A DNA stretch of 64,000 nt from Candidatus Thiodiazotropha sp. LNASS1. Its GTDB lineage: Bacteria > Pseudomonadota > Gammaproteobacteria > Chromatiales > Chromatiaceae. Shown piece by piece: positions 45,319 to 55,133 of this stretch. A model generated the notes under the pieces. That model was not told where the DNA came from and searched no databases. It saw nothing but the letters and a program-made list of their open reading frames with translations. Each line of letters opens with the position of its first letter. The stretch's first letter is position 1. Where the stretch lies: positions 744,001-808,000 of the forward strand of contig NZ_OZ156465.1 of NCBI RefSeq assembly GCF_964212655.1, read 5' to 3'. The position numbers and the translations under genes were made by a program.

Positions 45319-46210
45319 ACTCGCGTGCCACCTCAAATGCGTTGTTGAAATCGAGAAATTCCGCTTCACCGGTTTCATACATACGCTTTAACAGCAGATG
45401 CTGGGTCTGGTACTTTACGTTACCTACCGCCAACGCACCGATACCGACTGCATTTGTGGGTGATTCGTTGATGGTCACCCCGTCATCCATGACACCAACG
45501 CCTTCTATCCCCTCCGGCGGCACCGCATTGACATCACAGGCCACTTTCAGCCGTTCAGCTTTCATGAGTTGGCTGCTGTTCAGCACTTGAACCCCCTCCG
45601 TGGCAGCGTTGAATACCACATCGGCCTCGCTTACCAGTTCAACGATCGATGCATCGTTACTGCCGTCGGCACCCGATAGGGCCGATCCATAACGCTGGTT
45701 ACAGAGATCCGCCACGGTCTCAGCCTTGGCCAATGAATGGTGGCTGACGATGATGGCTTCGGCACCTGCGTTGGAGGTCAACATCGCCGCTGTTGAACCG
45801 ACCGGCCCGGTGCCGCCGAACACTACGATCCGTTTATCTTGCAGTCCCCCTGCCCGGCTCTTTTTCAGTTCGCGTTCAACACAGGCAACCATACCTGCAG
45901 CGGTAGTGAAGGCGCCGCTGGGATCGGCGAACAGTGAGACCTCGAACGGCGGCACCATCGACTTTTTTGCCGCCTGCATCATCTCCATGGCAAGATGAGT
46001 ATCCCGTCCTCCCACGAAGATACCGGTCCTTTTGACTCCCTTTGGACCACGCGAGAAGATCGCATCCTGCACCAGCTCACGCACCTCATCCAGGGTAACA
46101 TCGGTATAGGGCGTGCATGCGGACCAGCCCGCATCGTATGCCATATTCACATCGAATGGGCTGTGGTTCTTGGTTGCAGTCAGCATGTGCAGCAAAAAGG
46201 GTTTTTCCAT
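45308..46210 (-). CDS. mtdB: NAD(P)-dependent methylene-H4MPT dehydrogenase
   Basis: A 300-residue dehydrogenase that oxidises methylene-H4MPT to methenyl-H4MPT. The N-terminal MLTATKNHSPFDVNMAYDAG is the classic MtdB/MtdA start region, RIVVFGGTGPVGSTAAML the dinucleotide-binding motif, and DVNAVPPEGIEGVGVMDDG a conserved active-site stretch. The ATG at 46210 is preferred over the TTG one codon earlier. MtdB uses NAD or NADP, unlike NADP-only MtdA. It sits four bases after the mptG stop and forms the Fae-MtdB-Mch sequence with its neighbours. Confidence 0.95.
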   Translation of the reverse strand: MEKPFLLHMLTATKNHSPFDVNMAYDAGWSACTPYTDVTLDEVRELVQDAIFSRGPKGVKRTGIFVGGRDTHLAMEMMQAAKKSMVPPFEVSLFADPSGAFTTAAGMVACVERELKKSRAGGLQDKRIVVFGGTGPVGSTAAMLTSNAGAEAIIVSHHSLAKAETVADLCNQRYGSALSGADGSNDASIVELVSEADVVFNAATEGVQVLNSSQLMKAERLKVACDVNAVPPEGIEGVGVMDDGVTINESPTNAVGIGALAVGNVKYQTQHLLLKRMYETGEAEFLDFNNAFEVAREYVG

Positions 46211-46213
46211 CAA

Positions 46214-47254
46214 CTAAACTCGCTTTTCTTGTCTTAATCTTGTTGGTTGTTGTAACAGATTCACCTCCGCACCCTGGTTGCGCGCAGCCACCAATTGACA
46301 ACGGAATGATGAGAATTTTCCAAAGTGACGCTTTAATTCGCGCTCAAGCCTTTCGGCCCGGGACGCATCTTCCAGAAGGATGAAACCAGTTGGTCCCCAC
46401 GAACTCTGACCAACACCGATATAGCCTTTCTCGATAGCCCACTCCAGGGCGGCGGAAATGATCGGACTGGTGAATCGTCCGCCCTGGGCGGGAGCAAAAT
46501 GGTCACCTACCACCTGTTGAATCTTACCGATGGCTTTCGTGACCGGTGTCAGATGCCCTTCGAGAACACCCGGCAGTACCTGCATCAGGACCAGCCGACA
46601 GAGATATGCAGCAGCCTGTTCCGGGAACTCGGGAAGTTCAGAGAATGCCATCACCTCTTGCGTGCCATGCAAACCCTGACCACGTGTATCCAAAAGCAGC
46701 AGTACCCGCCACTTCTCGGGAAATGCCAGTCTGACTGCGACCGGGGGTACCTCCTTCTCCTCACTGCGACCGCAATCGAGAATGAAACCACCTTGCTCGA
46801 AGGCGCCGATGCCGATGCCGGAACGGGCACCTCGGTTTAGTGTTCTCGCAATTGAAACGCAGTCACCCTCGCCTCTATAGAGTCGTTCAATCGCCGTACC
46901 CACTGCGAGTGCCATTTGAGTGCCCGAACCCAATCCCACATGATCGGGTATCGTTTGCAGCAGATTGAGTTCGACCCCCCCTTCTATGCCTTTAGCCTCA
47001 ATGTATGACTTGGCATATTTAAGTGCCCGTTCGGCACCCGGGCCTCTGGCTGTGATCTCATTGCATCTCTCGGCACGTAGCCGCGTCGCCAGGGTGTCGA
47101 TGGTCAGACCTATGCTGCCGAAGCGTCTACCCAGACCACCGTGCAAATCGAGGAAACCCAAATGCAGCCGTGCAGGTGCATTGACTTCAACACTGAATCC
47201 CGCAGTGACAGGCTTTGAAGGGTTTGTCATCAGTTTGTCTATATGGTTTTGCAT
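46214..47254 (-). CDS. mptG: Beta-ribofuranosylaminobenzene 5'-phosphate synthase
   Basis: A 346-residue GHMP-kinase-fold enzyme that couples p-hydroxybenzoate or p-aminobenzoate with PRPP, the first committed step of methanopterin synthesis. VEVNAPARLHLGFLDLHGGLGRRFG opens the protein and TIPDHVGLGSGTQMALAVG is the GHMP phosphate loop; LNRGARSGIGIGAFEQGGFI and GVGQSSWGPTGF are family blocks. The start is taken as the ATG at 47254; MTNPSK eight codons later is also possible. First gene of the mtdB-mch-fae operon, divergent to fhcBADC. Links to pabB at 35201 by the pABA product. Confidence 0.92.
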   Translation of the reverse strand: MQNHIDKLMTNPSKPVTAGFSVEVNAPARLHLGFLDLHGGLGRRFGSIGLTIDTLATRLRAERCNEITARGPGAERALKYAKSYIEAKGIEGGVELNLLQTIPDHVGLGSGTQMALAVGTAIERLYRGEGDCVSIARTLNRGARSGIGIGAFEQGGFILDCGRSEEKEVPPVAVRLAFPEKWRVLLLLDTRGQGLHGTQEVMAFSELPEFPEQAAAYLCRLVLMQVLPGVLEGHLTPVTKAIGKIQQVVGDHFAPAQGGRFTSPIISAALEWAIEKGYIGVGQSSWGPTGFILLEDASRAERLERELKRHFGKFSSFRCQLVAARNQGAEVNLLQQPTRLRQEKRV

Positions 47255-47811
47255 TATCACTATCCCACTGCAATTTGCATGCCTGCCATCCAAGTCCTGA
47301 GTGTTGTGGTCCAACCACAAATCAGCCTACTCGACAACACTCAGCGCGTTACGCTGTAAGTCAATAGACAATCATGCGTTCTTAGAAGTAAACCTTGTCA
47401 AAGGCAAGGCTTTTTAAGGGAAATCTATGCCGGCTTTTTTTACATCCGACTCACTGCATTGTTCAGTTCTATCTTAGACGTTAAATGCGCCTGAGTTGGA
47501 CCAATGTGTCACCTGCCCTGCCCCAGCAGTTAACAGTTGATCCGAGTCACCGATCGAATGGTTGAATTCGATTTCGCCAAGGAAGCAACCTGATGTTATA
47601 TGGTTATGCTTCCAACTATTCCAGAGATTGAGTTATTTATAGATCCATATTTTTGCCCGGATCTGGTGTAACCTAATACCAACCATGATCAAAGATAATG
47701 ACGATTGACATAGGTAAATAAAATCAGACATTGTTCAGTGGCACGTTTTCTGCACCAACTCGTGAATCGATACATCCGACCATCACTCACAAGCAGGGTT
47801 ATCAACGCAGC
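47255..47811. other. Divergent promoter region mptG / fhcB (557 bp)
   Basis: Separates the two H4MPT operons. GTCACCGATC at 47546-47555 recurs at 53120-53129 upstream of pqqA, and GTGTCAC occurs at 47506-47512 and again at 53118-53124. These could be shared regulatory motifs or chance. No gene visible. Confidence 0.4.
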
Positions 47812-49128
47812 ATGTGGAATAATGAAATCGAACAGATGATGGACGCGGTAACCTGTCCCTGTTGTGGATTGAGTTGCGATGACCTGAAAATTGAGCTGCG
47901 CAGTGGACGCCTGCAATCAATGCAGAACGGATGTGATCTGGCGCGTGCCTTCTACGACACCGCCTTCAATCATGCCGGCCAGGATCCCATGATCGACGGC
48001 AGGGCGACCACCTTGGAAGAGGCCCTGGACTACGGCACTGAGTTATTGCGGCAGGCCCGATCTCCGCTCTTCGCCGGACTGGCGACAGACGTCAATGGCA
48101 TGCGTGGCATCCTTGCATTGGCTGACCGGTGCGGCGCCACCCTGGATCACCTCAACGGCGACGCCATGTTTCGCAATCTACGTGTCGTACAGGATAACGG
48201 TTGGTTCACCACCACATTCACCGAGGTGCGCAATCGGGCCGACCTGATCGTGTTGGTAGGCAACCAATGCATCAGCCGCTTTCCACGACTTGTAGAACGG
48301 GTGCTGCATCCCGAAGAGAGTCTCTTCGTTGAAACCAATGAACGAAGGGTTGTATTGCTCGGCCCCTGGCAACAGGACGACATACCGAAAGAGTTGGCGC
48401 AGTTGAAGCCGAAGGTGATAACAACGGATATCGAGTCATTATCAGATATTGTGGGACTGGTACGCGGCCTCATCGCCGACAGACCGGTCGATCCAGGTCG
48501 GCTTGGAAATGATCTGGGAAATTCTCTGACCGCACTTGCGGAACAACTCAAAGCTGCAAAATACAGTGTTATCTCATGGAGCGCTGCGGAACTCGCCATG
48601 GCCCATGCTGAATTGGTTGTACAGAGCCTGGTGGACCTGGTTAAAGCACTCAATGCCAAGACACGCAGTGCCGCCCTCCCGCTAGCCGGAACACAGGCGG
48701 ATATCACCGCAAACCAGGTCTGTACCTGGCAGCTTGGATACCCGTTACGCACCAGGCTGCAACGCGGTTATCCGGAGCATGATCCATCGCTCTGCCGCTG
48801 GCAGGATCTGCTCACGCGCGGCGAGAGCGATCTGTTGTTGTGGGTCTCATCGTTCTCACCACTAGCCTTGCCTCCACCAACCAAGACTCCGACCATCGTG
48901 CTTGGCCATGCCGGCATGGTGTTTGAACAACAACCATCGCTCTACATCCCCGCGGGTGTGCCGGGTATCGACCACCGGGGACATTGGTACCGCAGTGATG
49001 GTGTCTGCTCACTACCCCTCGGCAAGCTGAGAGATATCGGCCTGCCTCCGGTCAGTCTTATCGTGAACAAGTTGAACGAACGGCTGCTGCCCTTGGCAGG
49101 CGAGCCTGAAAGTGCTCCCGCATGCTGA
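47812..49128 (+). CDS. fhcB: Formyltransferase/hydrolase complex subunit B
   Basis: A 438-residue FwdB/FmdB-related protein. MWNNEIEQMMDAVTCPCCGLSCDDL opens it, with the cysteines of the family N-terminus, followed by FAGLATDVNGMRGILALADRCGA and NRADLIVLVGNQ. In bacteria this subunit belongs to Fhc, which has no molybdopterin chemistry: the related archaeal residues that bind metal are known to be lost, and no FeS-binding neighbour gene (fwdF/fwdG) is present. The ATG at 47812 is preferred; no good Shine-Dalgarno exists for the longer TTG form. It overlaps fhcA by seven bases. Confidence 0.92.
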   Translation: MWNNEIEQMMDAVTCPCCGLSCDDLKIELRSGRLQSMQNGCDLARAFYDTAFNHAGQDPMIDGRATTLEEALDYGTELLRQARSPLFAGLATDVNGMRGILALADRCGATLDHLNGDAMFRNLRVVQDNGWFTTTFTEVRNRADLIVLVGNQCISRFPRLVERVLHPEESLFVETNERRVVLLGPWQQDDIPKELAQLKPKVITTDIESLSDIVGLVRGLIADRPVDPGRLGNDLGNSLTALAEQLKAAKYSVISWSAAELAMAHAELVVQSLVDLVKALNAKTRSAALPLAGTQADITANQVCTWQLGYPLRTRLQRGYPEHDPSLCRWQDLLTRGESDLLLWVSSFSPLALPPPTKTPTIVLGHAGMVFEQQPSLYIPAGVPGIDHRGHWYRSDGVCSLPLGKLRDIGLPPVSLIVNKLNERLLPLAGEPESAPAC

Positions 49129-50789
49129 TTAAACTCACGGGCGGCAAACTCTACGACCCAGCCAATGGCATCAACGGTGATACCAGAGACATCTATATCC
49201 GGGACGGTAAGATAGTCGATCCGCCGGCCGACAGCGAAACCATCCATCGAACTTATTCATTGGATGGCAAAATCGTCATGGCCGGTGCCATTGACATGCA
49301 TACCCATATAGGCGGCGGCAAGGTCAATATCGCGCGCACCATGCTGCCGGAGGATCAACGTGGAAGCGCCAGGCCTAAGACCGACCTGACCCGCTCGGGC
49401 GGCGGACATGCCATCCCCTCCACGTTGGCAGCGGGATACCGCTACGCGGAGATGGGTTACACAAGTTGTTTCGAACCAGCCGTACTACCGGCCAATGCCC
49501 GTCAGGCCCATATGGAGATGGCGGATACCCCGATGATCGATACCGGCGGCTATGCCATGCTGGGCAATGATGATCTGTTACTGCAACTGATATCCGAAGG
49601 GGCCGAGCAGCAAACCCTCAATGACTACGTTGCCTGGACCCTGCACGCAGCTCAGTGTATCGGCATCAAGGTGGTCAATCCCGGCGGCATCAATGCCTTT
49701 AAGTTCAACCAACGGGTACTGGATGTGGACGATTCCCATCCCCACTACCGGATTACTCCACGCGATATTGTGCGCACACTGAGCCGTGCCCTGAGCGAAC
49801 TGGGGGTGCCCCATCCGCTACATGTCCACGCTAGTAATCTGGGTGTGCCGGGTAACTATCTCTCAACCCTGGCCACCATGGAGGCAGCTGAAGGATTCCC
49901 TATCCACCTCACCCATATCCAGTTCCATAGTTATGGTACCGAGGGTGACAATAAATTCTCCTCCTGCGCGGCGGAAATTGCCGAGGCCGTCAACAACCAA
50001 TCCAATATCTCTATCGATGTTGGCCAGGTGATGTTCGGTCAGACGGTCACCATATCGGGTGACACCATGGCCCAGCATGCCAACCGCAGCCATGCCCATC
50101 CCAATAAGTGGACCTGTATGGATATCGAATGCGATGCGGGATGTGGTGTGGTGCCCTTTCGCTATCGAGACAAGAACTTCGTCAACGCCCTGCAGTGGGC
50201 GATAGGCCTCGAACTGTTTCTGATGGTGGATGATCCCTGGCGCATCTTTCTCACCACCGACCACCCCAACGGCGCCCCCTTCACCAGCTACCCCCACCTG
50301 ATCCGGCTGTTGATGGACAGAGGCTTTCGCAATGATCTGATGGGACAGATTCATCCTGGGGCAGCGGCGGCCACTCACCTGGGCAGTCTGGAACGGGAGT
50401 ATTCACTCTACGAAATCGCCATCATGACCCGGGCCGCGCCGGCAAGGATTCTGGGGTTGTCAGACCGTGGACACCTGGCACCGGGTGCCTTGGCGGATAT
50501 CGCAGTCTATCATCAGCACGAGGATCCGGAGCGGATGTTCGAGCGACCGATGCTGGTTTTCAAACAGGGTCAGGTGGTTGTTGAGGAGGGGCGAATCACC
50601 CGGCCTGTCAAAGGTGCTACCCAAGTCGTAAAGCCAGAGTACGACAAGAGTATCGAGAAACTGATAGAACGCAGGTTCGAACGTTATCACAGCATCGGTC
50701 TGCACAACTTCGTCATCTCCGACGACGAGATGGCCGAGGGAATTGGCAGTCAGGTCAATATCCATTCCTGTATGGGAAGCCGCGCATGA
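49122..50789 (+). CDS. fhcA: Formyltransferase/hydrolase complex subunit A (formylmethylofuran hydrolase)
   Basis: A 555-residue amidohydrolase-fold subunit that hydrolyses formyl-methylofuran to formate. The metal-binding start is GAIDMHTHIGGGKVN (HxH), with PLHVHASNLGVPGNY and HLTHIQFHSYGTEGDNKFSS giving further His ligands and FLTTDHPNGAPFTSYP an active-site Asp. It corresponds to FwdA of methanogens. Methylofuran is bound as a swinging carrier between this site and the FhcD site in the known complex. Coupled to fhcB and fhcD by seven- and four-base overlaps. Confidence 0.96.
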   Translation: MLIKLTGGKLYDPANGINGDTRDIYIRDGKIVDPPADSETIHRTYSLDGKIVMAGAIDMHTHIGGGKVNIARTMLPEDQRGSARPKTDLTRSGGGHAIPSTLAAGYRYAEMGYTSCFEPAVLPANARQAHMEMADTPMIDTGGYAMLGNDDLLLQLISEGAEQQTLNDYVAWTLHAAQCIGIKVVNPGGINAFKFNQRVLDVDDSHPHYRITPRDIVRTLSRALSELGVPHPLHVHASNLGVPGNYLSTLATMEAAEGFPIHLTHIQFHSYGTEGDNKFSSCAAEIAEAVNNQSNISIDVGQVMFGQTVTISGDTMAQHANRSHAHPNKWTCMDIECDAGCGVVPFRYRDKNFVNALQWAIGLELFLMVDDPWRIFLTTDHPNGAPFTSYPHLIRLLMDRGFRNDLMGQIHPGAAAATHLGSLEREYSLYEIAIMTRAAPARILGLSDRGHLAPGALADIAVYHQHEDPERMFERPMLVFKQGQVVVEEGRITRPVKGATQVVKPEYDKSIEKLIERRFERYHSIGLHNFVISDDEMAEGIGSQVNIHSCMGSRA

Positions 50790-51682
50790 TCATCAACGGC
50801 ACAGTGATCGAGGACACTTTTGCCGAGGCCTTCGGCATGAGCGCTACCCGCGTCATCATCACAGCCATCAACCACCACTGGGCGCGTATCGCCGGCGAAA
50901 CCATGACCGGATTCGCCACATCGGTGATCGGTTGCGGTGTAGAGGCGGGTATCGAAGTGGAGATCGCCCCTGATAAGACCCCCGATGGACGTCCCGGTGT
51001 GAGTGTGCTGCTTTTCGGCATGTCCGGCAAGGCACTGGCGAAGCAGCTGGAGACCCGTGTGGGACAGTGTGTGTTGACCTGTCCCACCACCGCACTCTTT
51101 GCCGGCATCGACGGTGAGAAGCGGATGCCACTGGGTAAGAATCTGCGCTTTTTCGGTGACGGCCACCAGATCTCCAAACAGATCGATGGCACACGCTATT
51201 GGCGCATACCGGTGATGGACGGCGAGTTCCTGTGTGAGGAGACCGTTGCCCGTATACCCGCTGTCGGCGGCGGCAACTTCCTGGTGCTCGCCGAGACACA
51301 ACAGCAGGCACTCAGCGCCTGTGAAATAGCGATCGAGGCAATGCGCAAGCTGCCGAACGTGATCATGCCCTTTCCCGGAGGCATCGTTCGTTCCGGCTCC
51401 AAGGTGGGATCTAAATACAAGGCCCTGATGGCCTCCACCAACGACGCCTACTGTCCCACACTCAGGGGATTGGTCGACACCAGGCTCGGTCCGGAGATCG
51501 GATCGGTAATGGAGATCGTCATCAACGGTCTGAGTGATGCCGATGTTAATCTCGCTACCCGGACCGGTATCTCGGCTGTATGCGAACTGGGCGCCGCGGC
51601 CGGAATCCGCCGTATCTCAGCCGGCAACTATGGCGGCAAGTTGGGTCAGTACCATTTCCGCTTGCGTGAGGTGATGGCATGA
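50786..51682 (+). CDS. fhcD: Formylmethylofuran:H4MPT formyltransferase (Fhc subunit D)
   Basis: A 298-residue Ftr-family enzyme transferring the formyl group between H4MPT and methylofuran. MIINGTVIEDTFAEAFGM is the family start; NHHWARIAGETMTGFATSVIGCGVEAGIE and FPGGIVRSGSKVGSKYKALMASTNDAYCPTLRG are diagnostic, as is GRISAGNYGGKLG-like RRISAGNYGGKLGQYHF at the end. In the Fhc complex it works with FhcA, so the formyl group goes from H4MPT to methylofuran to formate. ATGA overlaps on both sides. Confidence 0.96.
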   Translation: MIINGTVIEDTFAEAFGMSATRVIITAINHHWARIAGETMTGFATSVIGCGVEAGIEVEIAPDKTPDGRPGVSVLLFGMSGKALAKQLETRVGQCVLTCPTTALFAGIDGEKRMPLGKNLRFFGDGHQISKQIDGTRYWRIPVMDGEFLCEETVARIPAVGGGNFLVLAETQQQALSACEIAIEAMRKLPNVIMPFPGGIVRSGSKVGSKYKALMASTNDAYCPTLRGLVDTRLGPEIGSVMEIVINGLSDADVNLATRTGISAVCELGAAAGIRRISAGNYGGKLGQYHFRLREVMA

Positions 51683-52491
51683 ATGCCCTGACCCTTAAGC
51701 TGAAGCACAGCCTCCCGCAGCGCCTGGACATGAGTCCCTTCATCCCCGCACATCTGGCCGGCAAACAAGTGGGTGAGATAGCAAGAATTCCCCTATGGCT
51801 GGGAAACCGGCGGGTCGATACCGGAGAGCTGTTCGCCATCGACGGCATGGTAACTGATCAGATCGTTATCCAGTCGGAGAGCGACCGACTCGATGGGATC
51901 GGCGCAGGCATGACCGGTGGGAAGATCATGATCGAGGGCAAGGCCGGCGCCTATCTCGGATGCGGTATGCAAAACGGCACCATTCTGGTGAGTGGCAATG
52001 TGGGCGTGGCTGCAGGCTGTGCCATGCAGGGTGGTCACCTGGAAATCGCCGGCAACGCGGGAGATTTCCTGGGTGGCGCCATCACAGGCGAGCGCCAGGG
52101 CATGCGTGGCGGCACCATCATTCTAAAAGGAGATGCGGGAGACAGGGCCGGCGATCTGATGCGTCGTGGGACCATCCTGATAGGCGGTGACTGTGGCGAT
52201 TACTGTGTATCGCGCATGGTTGCGGGAACCATGGTGGTCATGGGTCAGTGCGGCAAGCAGGCCGGGATGGCTATGCGCCGCGGGACTTTGATTTTGACAA
52301 AACCACCCGCTTCGATACCGGCCACCTTCAACGATAACGGTCGACACCATCTCAATTTCCTGAAACTGCTCATCCAAAGCTTCAAAGATCAACCACCCTT
52401 TTCAAGTCTGGCGGAACGGGGTAACCAGACCCATCGTTGGCTTGGCGATCTAAGCTGCGGTGGTCAGGGAGAGATACTGATCTGTTATTAA
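51679..52491 (+). CDS. fhcC: Formyltransferase/hydrolase complex subunit C
   Basis: A 270-residue subunit related to FwdC and to the C-terminal beta-helix of glutamate synthase: repeats of G-x-x-G-x-M-x-x-G (GIGAGMTGGKIMIEGKAGAYLG, MQGGHLEIAGNAGDFLGG, MRGGTIILKGDAGDRAG). It holds the complex together and helps position methylofuran. Last gene of fhcBADC. The order B-A-D-C differs from the common C-D-A-B naming order but is the usual bacterial arrangement for some methylotrophs. Confidence 0.95.
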   Translation: MNALTLKLKHSLPQRLDMSPFIPAHLAGKQVGEIARIPLWLGNRRVDTGELFAIDGMVTDQIVIQSESDRLDGIGAGMTGGKIMIEGKAGAYLGCGMQNGTILVSGNVGVAAGCAMQGGHLEIAGNAGDFLGGAITGERQGMRGGTIILKGDAGDRAGDLMRRGTILIGGDCGDYCVSRMVAGTMVVMGQCGKQAGMAMRRGTLILTKPPASIPATFNDNGRHHLNFLKLLIQSFKDQPPFSSLAERGNQTHRWLGDLSCGGQGEILICY

Positions 52492-53336
52492 GGATCTTTA
52501 GAAAAATTTGTCGGTGGCTTTGAATGATAAATGCCACTGACCTATTCAAAGACAGGCACAATATTGGAATCATCAGTAATATCTTTTTTGGGGGTCAGTT
52601 CTGACTATCTGACGCTGCCTTATTAACGGACGAGCTAATAGCCTATGATCACGTCATTCCGGCGCAGGCCGGAATCCAGGGAGAGTGCTGGGGAGGTGGT
52701 ATGGAGCGGTAAACGTGCGCGGAAGTTAAAGACGATTGAAGAGCTAAACCCATGCTGGCGGGATTTGTATCCGGAGTTGATTTGACCAGAAGTATTCTTT
52801 ACTGAAAGACAGACGTTCGACAATCGTCTGGAGCATCTGGATTCCGGCCTGCGCCGGAATGACGGGATCAGTGAAGTCTAGCCACAAATTCTTCGGAGGA
52901 TCCGTTATTAAACCGGCACCATTACAGGCCATGTTCAGGACCCCGAGAGCGGTAGAGAACAGGTCTCGCAATTGGAATTTACTATTGTCTCAATAGGTAA
53001 TCCAAATCTGACACACATCCTGAACCTGATCATCTTTTTTTCTGCTTAATCTTTTTTTTAAGCTGCTCATGAAGTTATACGGAAAGGATGTATCACTTCC
53101 TTAACGACAATCATCCAGTGTCACCGATCCGGTACAGGTCGCGCGTAACATATTGCCCTATCCCGAGCTGTGTCGGGAAAAATTCCCAATGTTTTTTTGC
53201 CATTATTCCTAGCGAGCCCCTATGCGTGGTGAACCCCATAAATAGAGACTACTTGCAGTTGAACGTATGCATGTTGTTTGCTGACAAGGCTCATGCATTT
53301 TCTGAGACTAGCGAAAATCAACAGGAGCGATACTTC
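52492..53336. other. Intergenic, 845 bp, with inverted-repeat element
   Basis: Between fhcC and pqqA. It holds a REP-like inverted-repeat element at 52653-52863 and the pqqA leader. AGGAG at 53322-53326 precedes pqqA. A plus-strand ORF at 53088-53411 overlaps pqqA in the same frame and is not itself protein-like upstream. Confidence 0.5.
52653..52863. repeat. Inverted-repeat element with 26-bp perfect arms (REP/MITE-like)
   Basis: Bases 52653-52678 (GTCATTCCGGCGCAGGCCGG...) are exactly complementary to 52838-52863. Each arm is itself nearly palindromic (CCGGCGCAGGCCGG). This sequence type (translating as PVIPAQAGIQ) is a widespread proteobacterial intergenic repeat. It separates fhc from pqq. 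Confidence 0.85.
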
Positions 53337-53411
53337 ATGAATTGGTCTACACCTTCCTATCAAGATCTACGTTTCGGTTTTGAGATCAATCTTTACATCA
53401 ACAACCGATAA
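53337..53411 (+). CDS. pqqA: PQQ precursor peptide
   Basis: A 24-residue peptide MNWSTPSYQDLRFGFEINLY-INNR. Glu16 and Tyr20 form the E-x3-Y pair that PqqE crosslinks to build PQQ; RFGFEINLYINNR is the standard C-terminal part. The start ATG at 53337 follows AGGAG at suitable distance. Too short for routine gene callers. A hairpin follows before pqqB. Confidence 0.93.
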   Translation: MNWSTPSYQDLRFGFEINLYINNR

Positions 53412-53421
53412 GCTGTAATCG

Positions 53422-53452
53422 CCGGAACCACCTGTCATGCCGGTGGTTCCGG
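53422..53452 (+). terminator. Hairpin between pqqA and pqqB (attenuator-like)
   Basis: A perfect 11-bp stem CCGGAACCACC / GGTGGTTCCGG with a nine-base loop, ten bases after the pqqA stop. It lacks a T run, so it is more likely partial termination or mRNA protection, giving more PqqA peptide than PqqB-E enzymes. Confidence 0.7.
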
Positions 53453-53471
53453 ATACAAACACACATCTTTC

Positions 53472-54386
53472 ATGCTGATACATATTTTGGGTTCCGGTGC
53501 GGGTGGCGGATTTCCACAATGGAACTGTAATTGCCATAACTGCCAGGGAGTGCGAACCGGAACCATCAAAGCGGCCGCCCGCACACAATCCTCCATTGCA
53601 ATCAGCGCCAACGGTGAGGATTGGGTACTCTTCAATGCGTCGCCGGATATTCGAGCCCAACTGGAATCCTTTCCGGCATTACAACCGGGCAGAACCATTC
53701 GCGATACGGCAATACGAGCCATTCTGTTGGTGGATGCGCAGATTGATCATACCACTGGGCTGTTGCTGCTACGTGAGCACACGGCACCCTGGGATGTCTA
53801 TTGCACCCGGGCCGTACATGACGATTTGACCAGTGGTTATCCGATATTCAACATTCTTGGCCACTTCAGAGGGGTCAACTGGCATGAGATTCTGACCGAC
53901 GAGTCGAGTTTTTTCATTCCGGGCATCGAAGGTTTGGTGTTCACTGCGGTACCACTGAAGAGTGAGGCACCCCCCTACTCTCCTCACCGCCATAACACGG
54001 TTCCGGGAGACAACATCGGCGTAAGAATTGAAAACACCGCAAGCGGAAAAAACCTGTTTTACGCACCCGGGCTGGGTTCCATGGAGCCTCACATCCTGCC
54101 CTATATGCAAGAAGCCGACTGCTTACTGGTTGATGGGACTTTATGGCAGAACAACGAGATGGTCGAGGCGGGCATCAGCAACAAGCTCGGCAGTGAAATG
54201 GGGCATCTCGATCAATCGGGCAAGGGCGGCATCATCGATATTATGAGCGACCTTGGCAAACCGAGAAAGATACTTATCCATATCAACAACACCAATCCCA
54301 TCCTCGTGGATGATTCACCCGAACGGCAAGCGTTGAACGAGGCCGGCATCGAGGTATCTCACGATGGCATGCAGATCGAACTATAA
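53472..54386 (+). CDS. pqqB: PQQ biosynthesis protein PqqB (metallo-beta-lactamase fold)
   Basis: A 304-residue MBL-fold oxygenase of PQQ synthesis. [24 protein letters not shown] contains the conserved structural zinc cysteines, and [15 protein letters not shown] is the D-x-x-x-D/H-like active-site segment. [11 protein letters not shown] and [13 protein letters not shown] complete the family pattern. It hydroxylates the crosslinked Glu-Tyr product. Thirteen bases separate it from pqqC. Confidence 0.94.
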   Translation: MLIHILGSGAGGGFPQWNCNCHNCQGVRTGTIKAAARTQSSIAISANGEDWVLFNASPDIRAQLESFPALQPGRTIRDTAIRAILLVDAQIDHTTGLLLLREHTAPWDVYCTRAVHDDLTSGYPIFNILGHFRGVNWHEILTDESSFFIPGIEGLVFTAVPLKSEAPPYSPHRHNTVPGDNIGVRIENTASGKNLFYAPGLGSMEPHILPYMQEADCLLVDGTLWQNNEMVEAGISNKLGSEMGHLDQSGKGGIIDIMSDLGKPRKILIHINNTNPILVDDSPERQALNEAGIEVSHDGMQIEL

Positions 54387-54398
54387 ACGGGATCAGCT

Positions 54399-55130
54399 AT
54401 GACCACCTATCCAACCAATCCATGGACCAAACAGGAGTTTGAACAGAAGCTCAGGGAAAAGGAGAAGTACTACCACATTCATCATGAGTTCCATATTTTA
54501 ATGAACAGCGGCAAGCTGGATAAACCCGCCATACAGGGTTGGGTCGCCAACCGTTTTTATTACCAGGTCATCATCCCGGTAAAGGATGCCGCTATCATAG
54601 CCAACTGCCCCGACCGTGATGTGCGCCGCCACTGGATACAGCGGATCATCGACCACGACGGCACCCAGGGTGATGAAGGGGGTATAGAGGCCTGGCTGCT
54701 GTTGGGTGAGGCCGTGGGCCTGTCGCGAGAGGATCTGCTCTCCCACAAGCACCTGCTGCCGGGCGTCAAATTCGCCATAGACGCCTATGTCAATTTTGCC
54801 CGCCAGCAACCCTGGGAGGTGGCGGCCAGTTCCTCGCTGACGGAACTCTTTGCCCCGACCATTCATCAAAAACGGCTCGACAATTGGCCGCAATACTATC
54901 CGTGGATAGACGAGCGCGGATACCGTTACTTCCGCAAGCGTCTGACCGAAGCCCGCCGAGACGTATTGCATGGATTGGATATCACACTGAACTACTACAA
55001 GACCCGTGAGCAACAGGAGAAGATGCTGGAGGTACTGCAGTTCAAGCTCGATATCCTGTGGACCATGCTCGATTGCATGTGGATGGCCTATGTGGAAAAC
55101 AAACCGCCCTATCACAACATTACGGCCTAA
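54399..55130 (+). CDS. pqqC: Pyrroloquinoline-quinone synthase
   Basis: A 243-residue helical enzyme catalysing the last oxidation and ring closure to [36 protein letters not shown] is the family start, [24 protein letters not shown] the active-site region with conserved His/Asp, and [22 protein letters not shown] the C-terminal helix. The length is standard. Confidence 0.96.
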   Translation: MTTYPTNPWTKQEFEQKLREKEKYYHIHHEFHILMNSGKLDKPAIQGWVANRFYYQVIIPVKDAAIIANCPDRDVRRHWIQRIIDHDGTQGDEGGIEAWLLLGEAVGLSREDLLSHKHLLPGVKFAIDAYVNFARQQPWEVAASSSLTELFAPTIHQKRLDNWPQYYPWIDERGYRYFRKRLTEARRDVLHGLDITLNYYKTREQQEKMLEVLQFKLDILWTMLDCMWMAYVENKPPYHNITA

Positions 55131-55133
55131 TCT

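Noticed and set aside
53088-53411. 107-residue ORF ahead of pqqB
   Set aside because: Its last 24 codons are pqqA in the same frame; the upstream part is not protein-like and pqqA has its own AGGAG.
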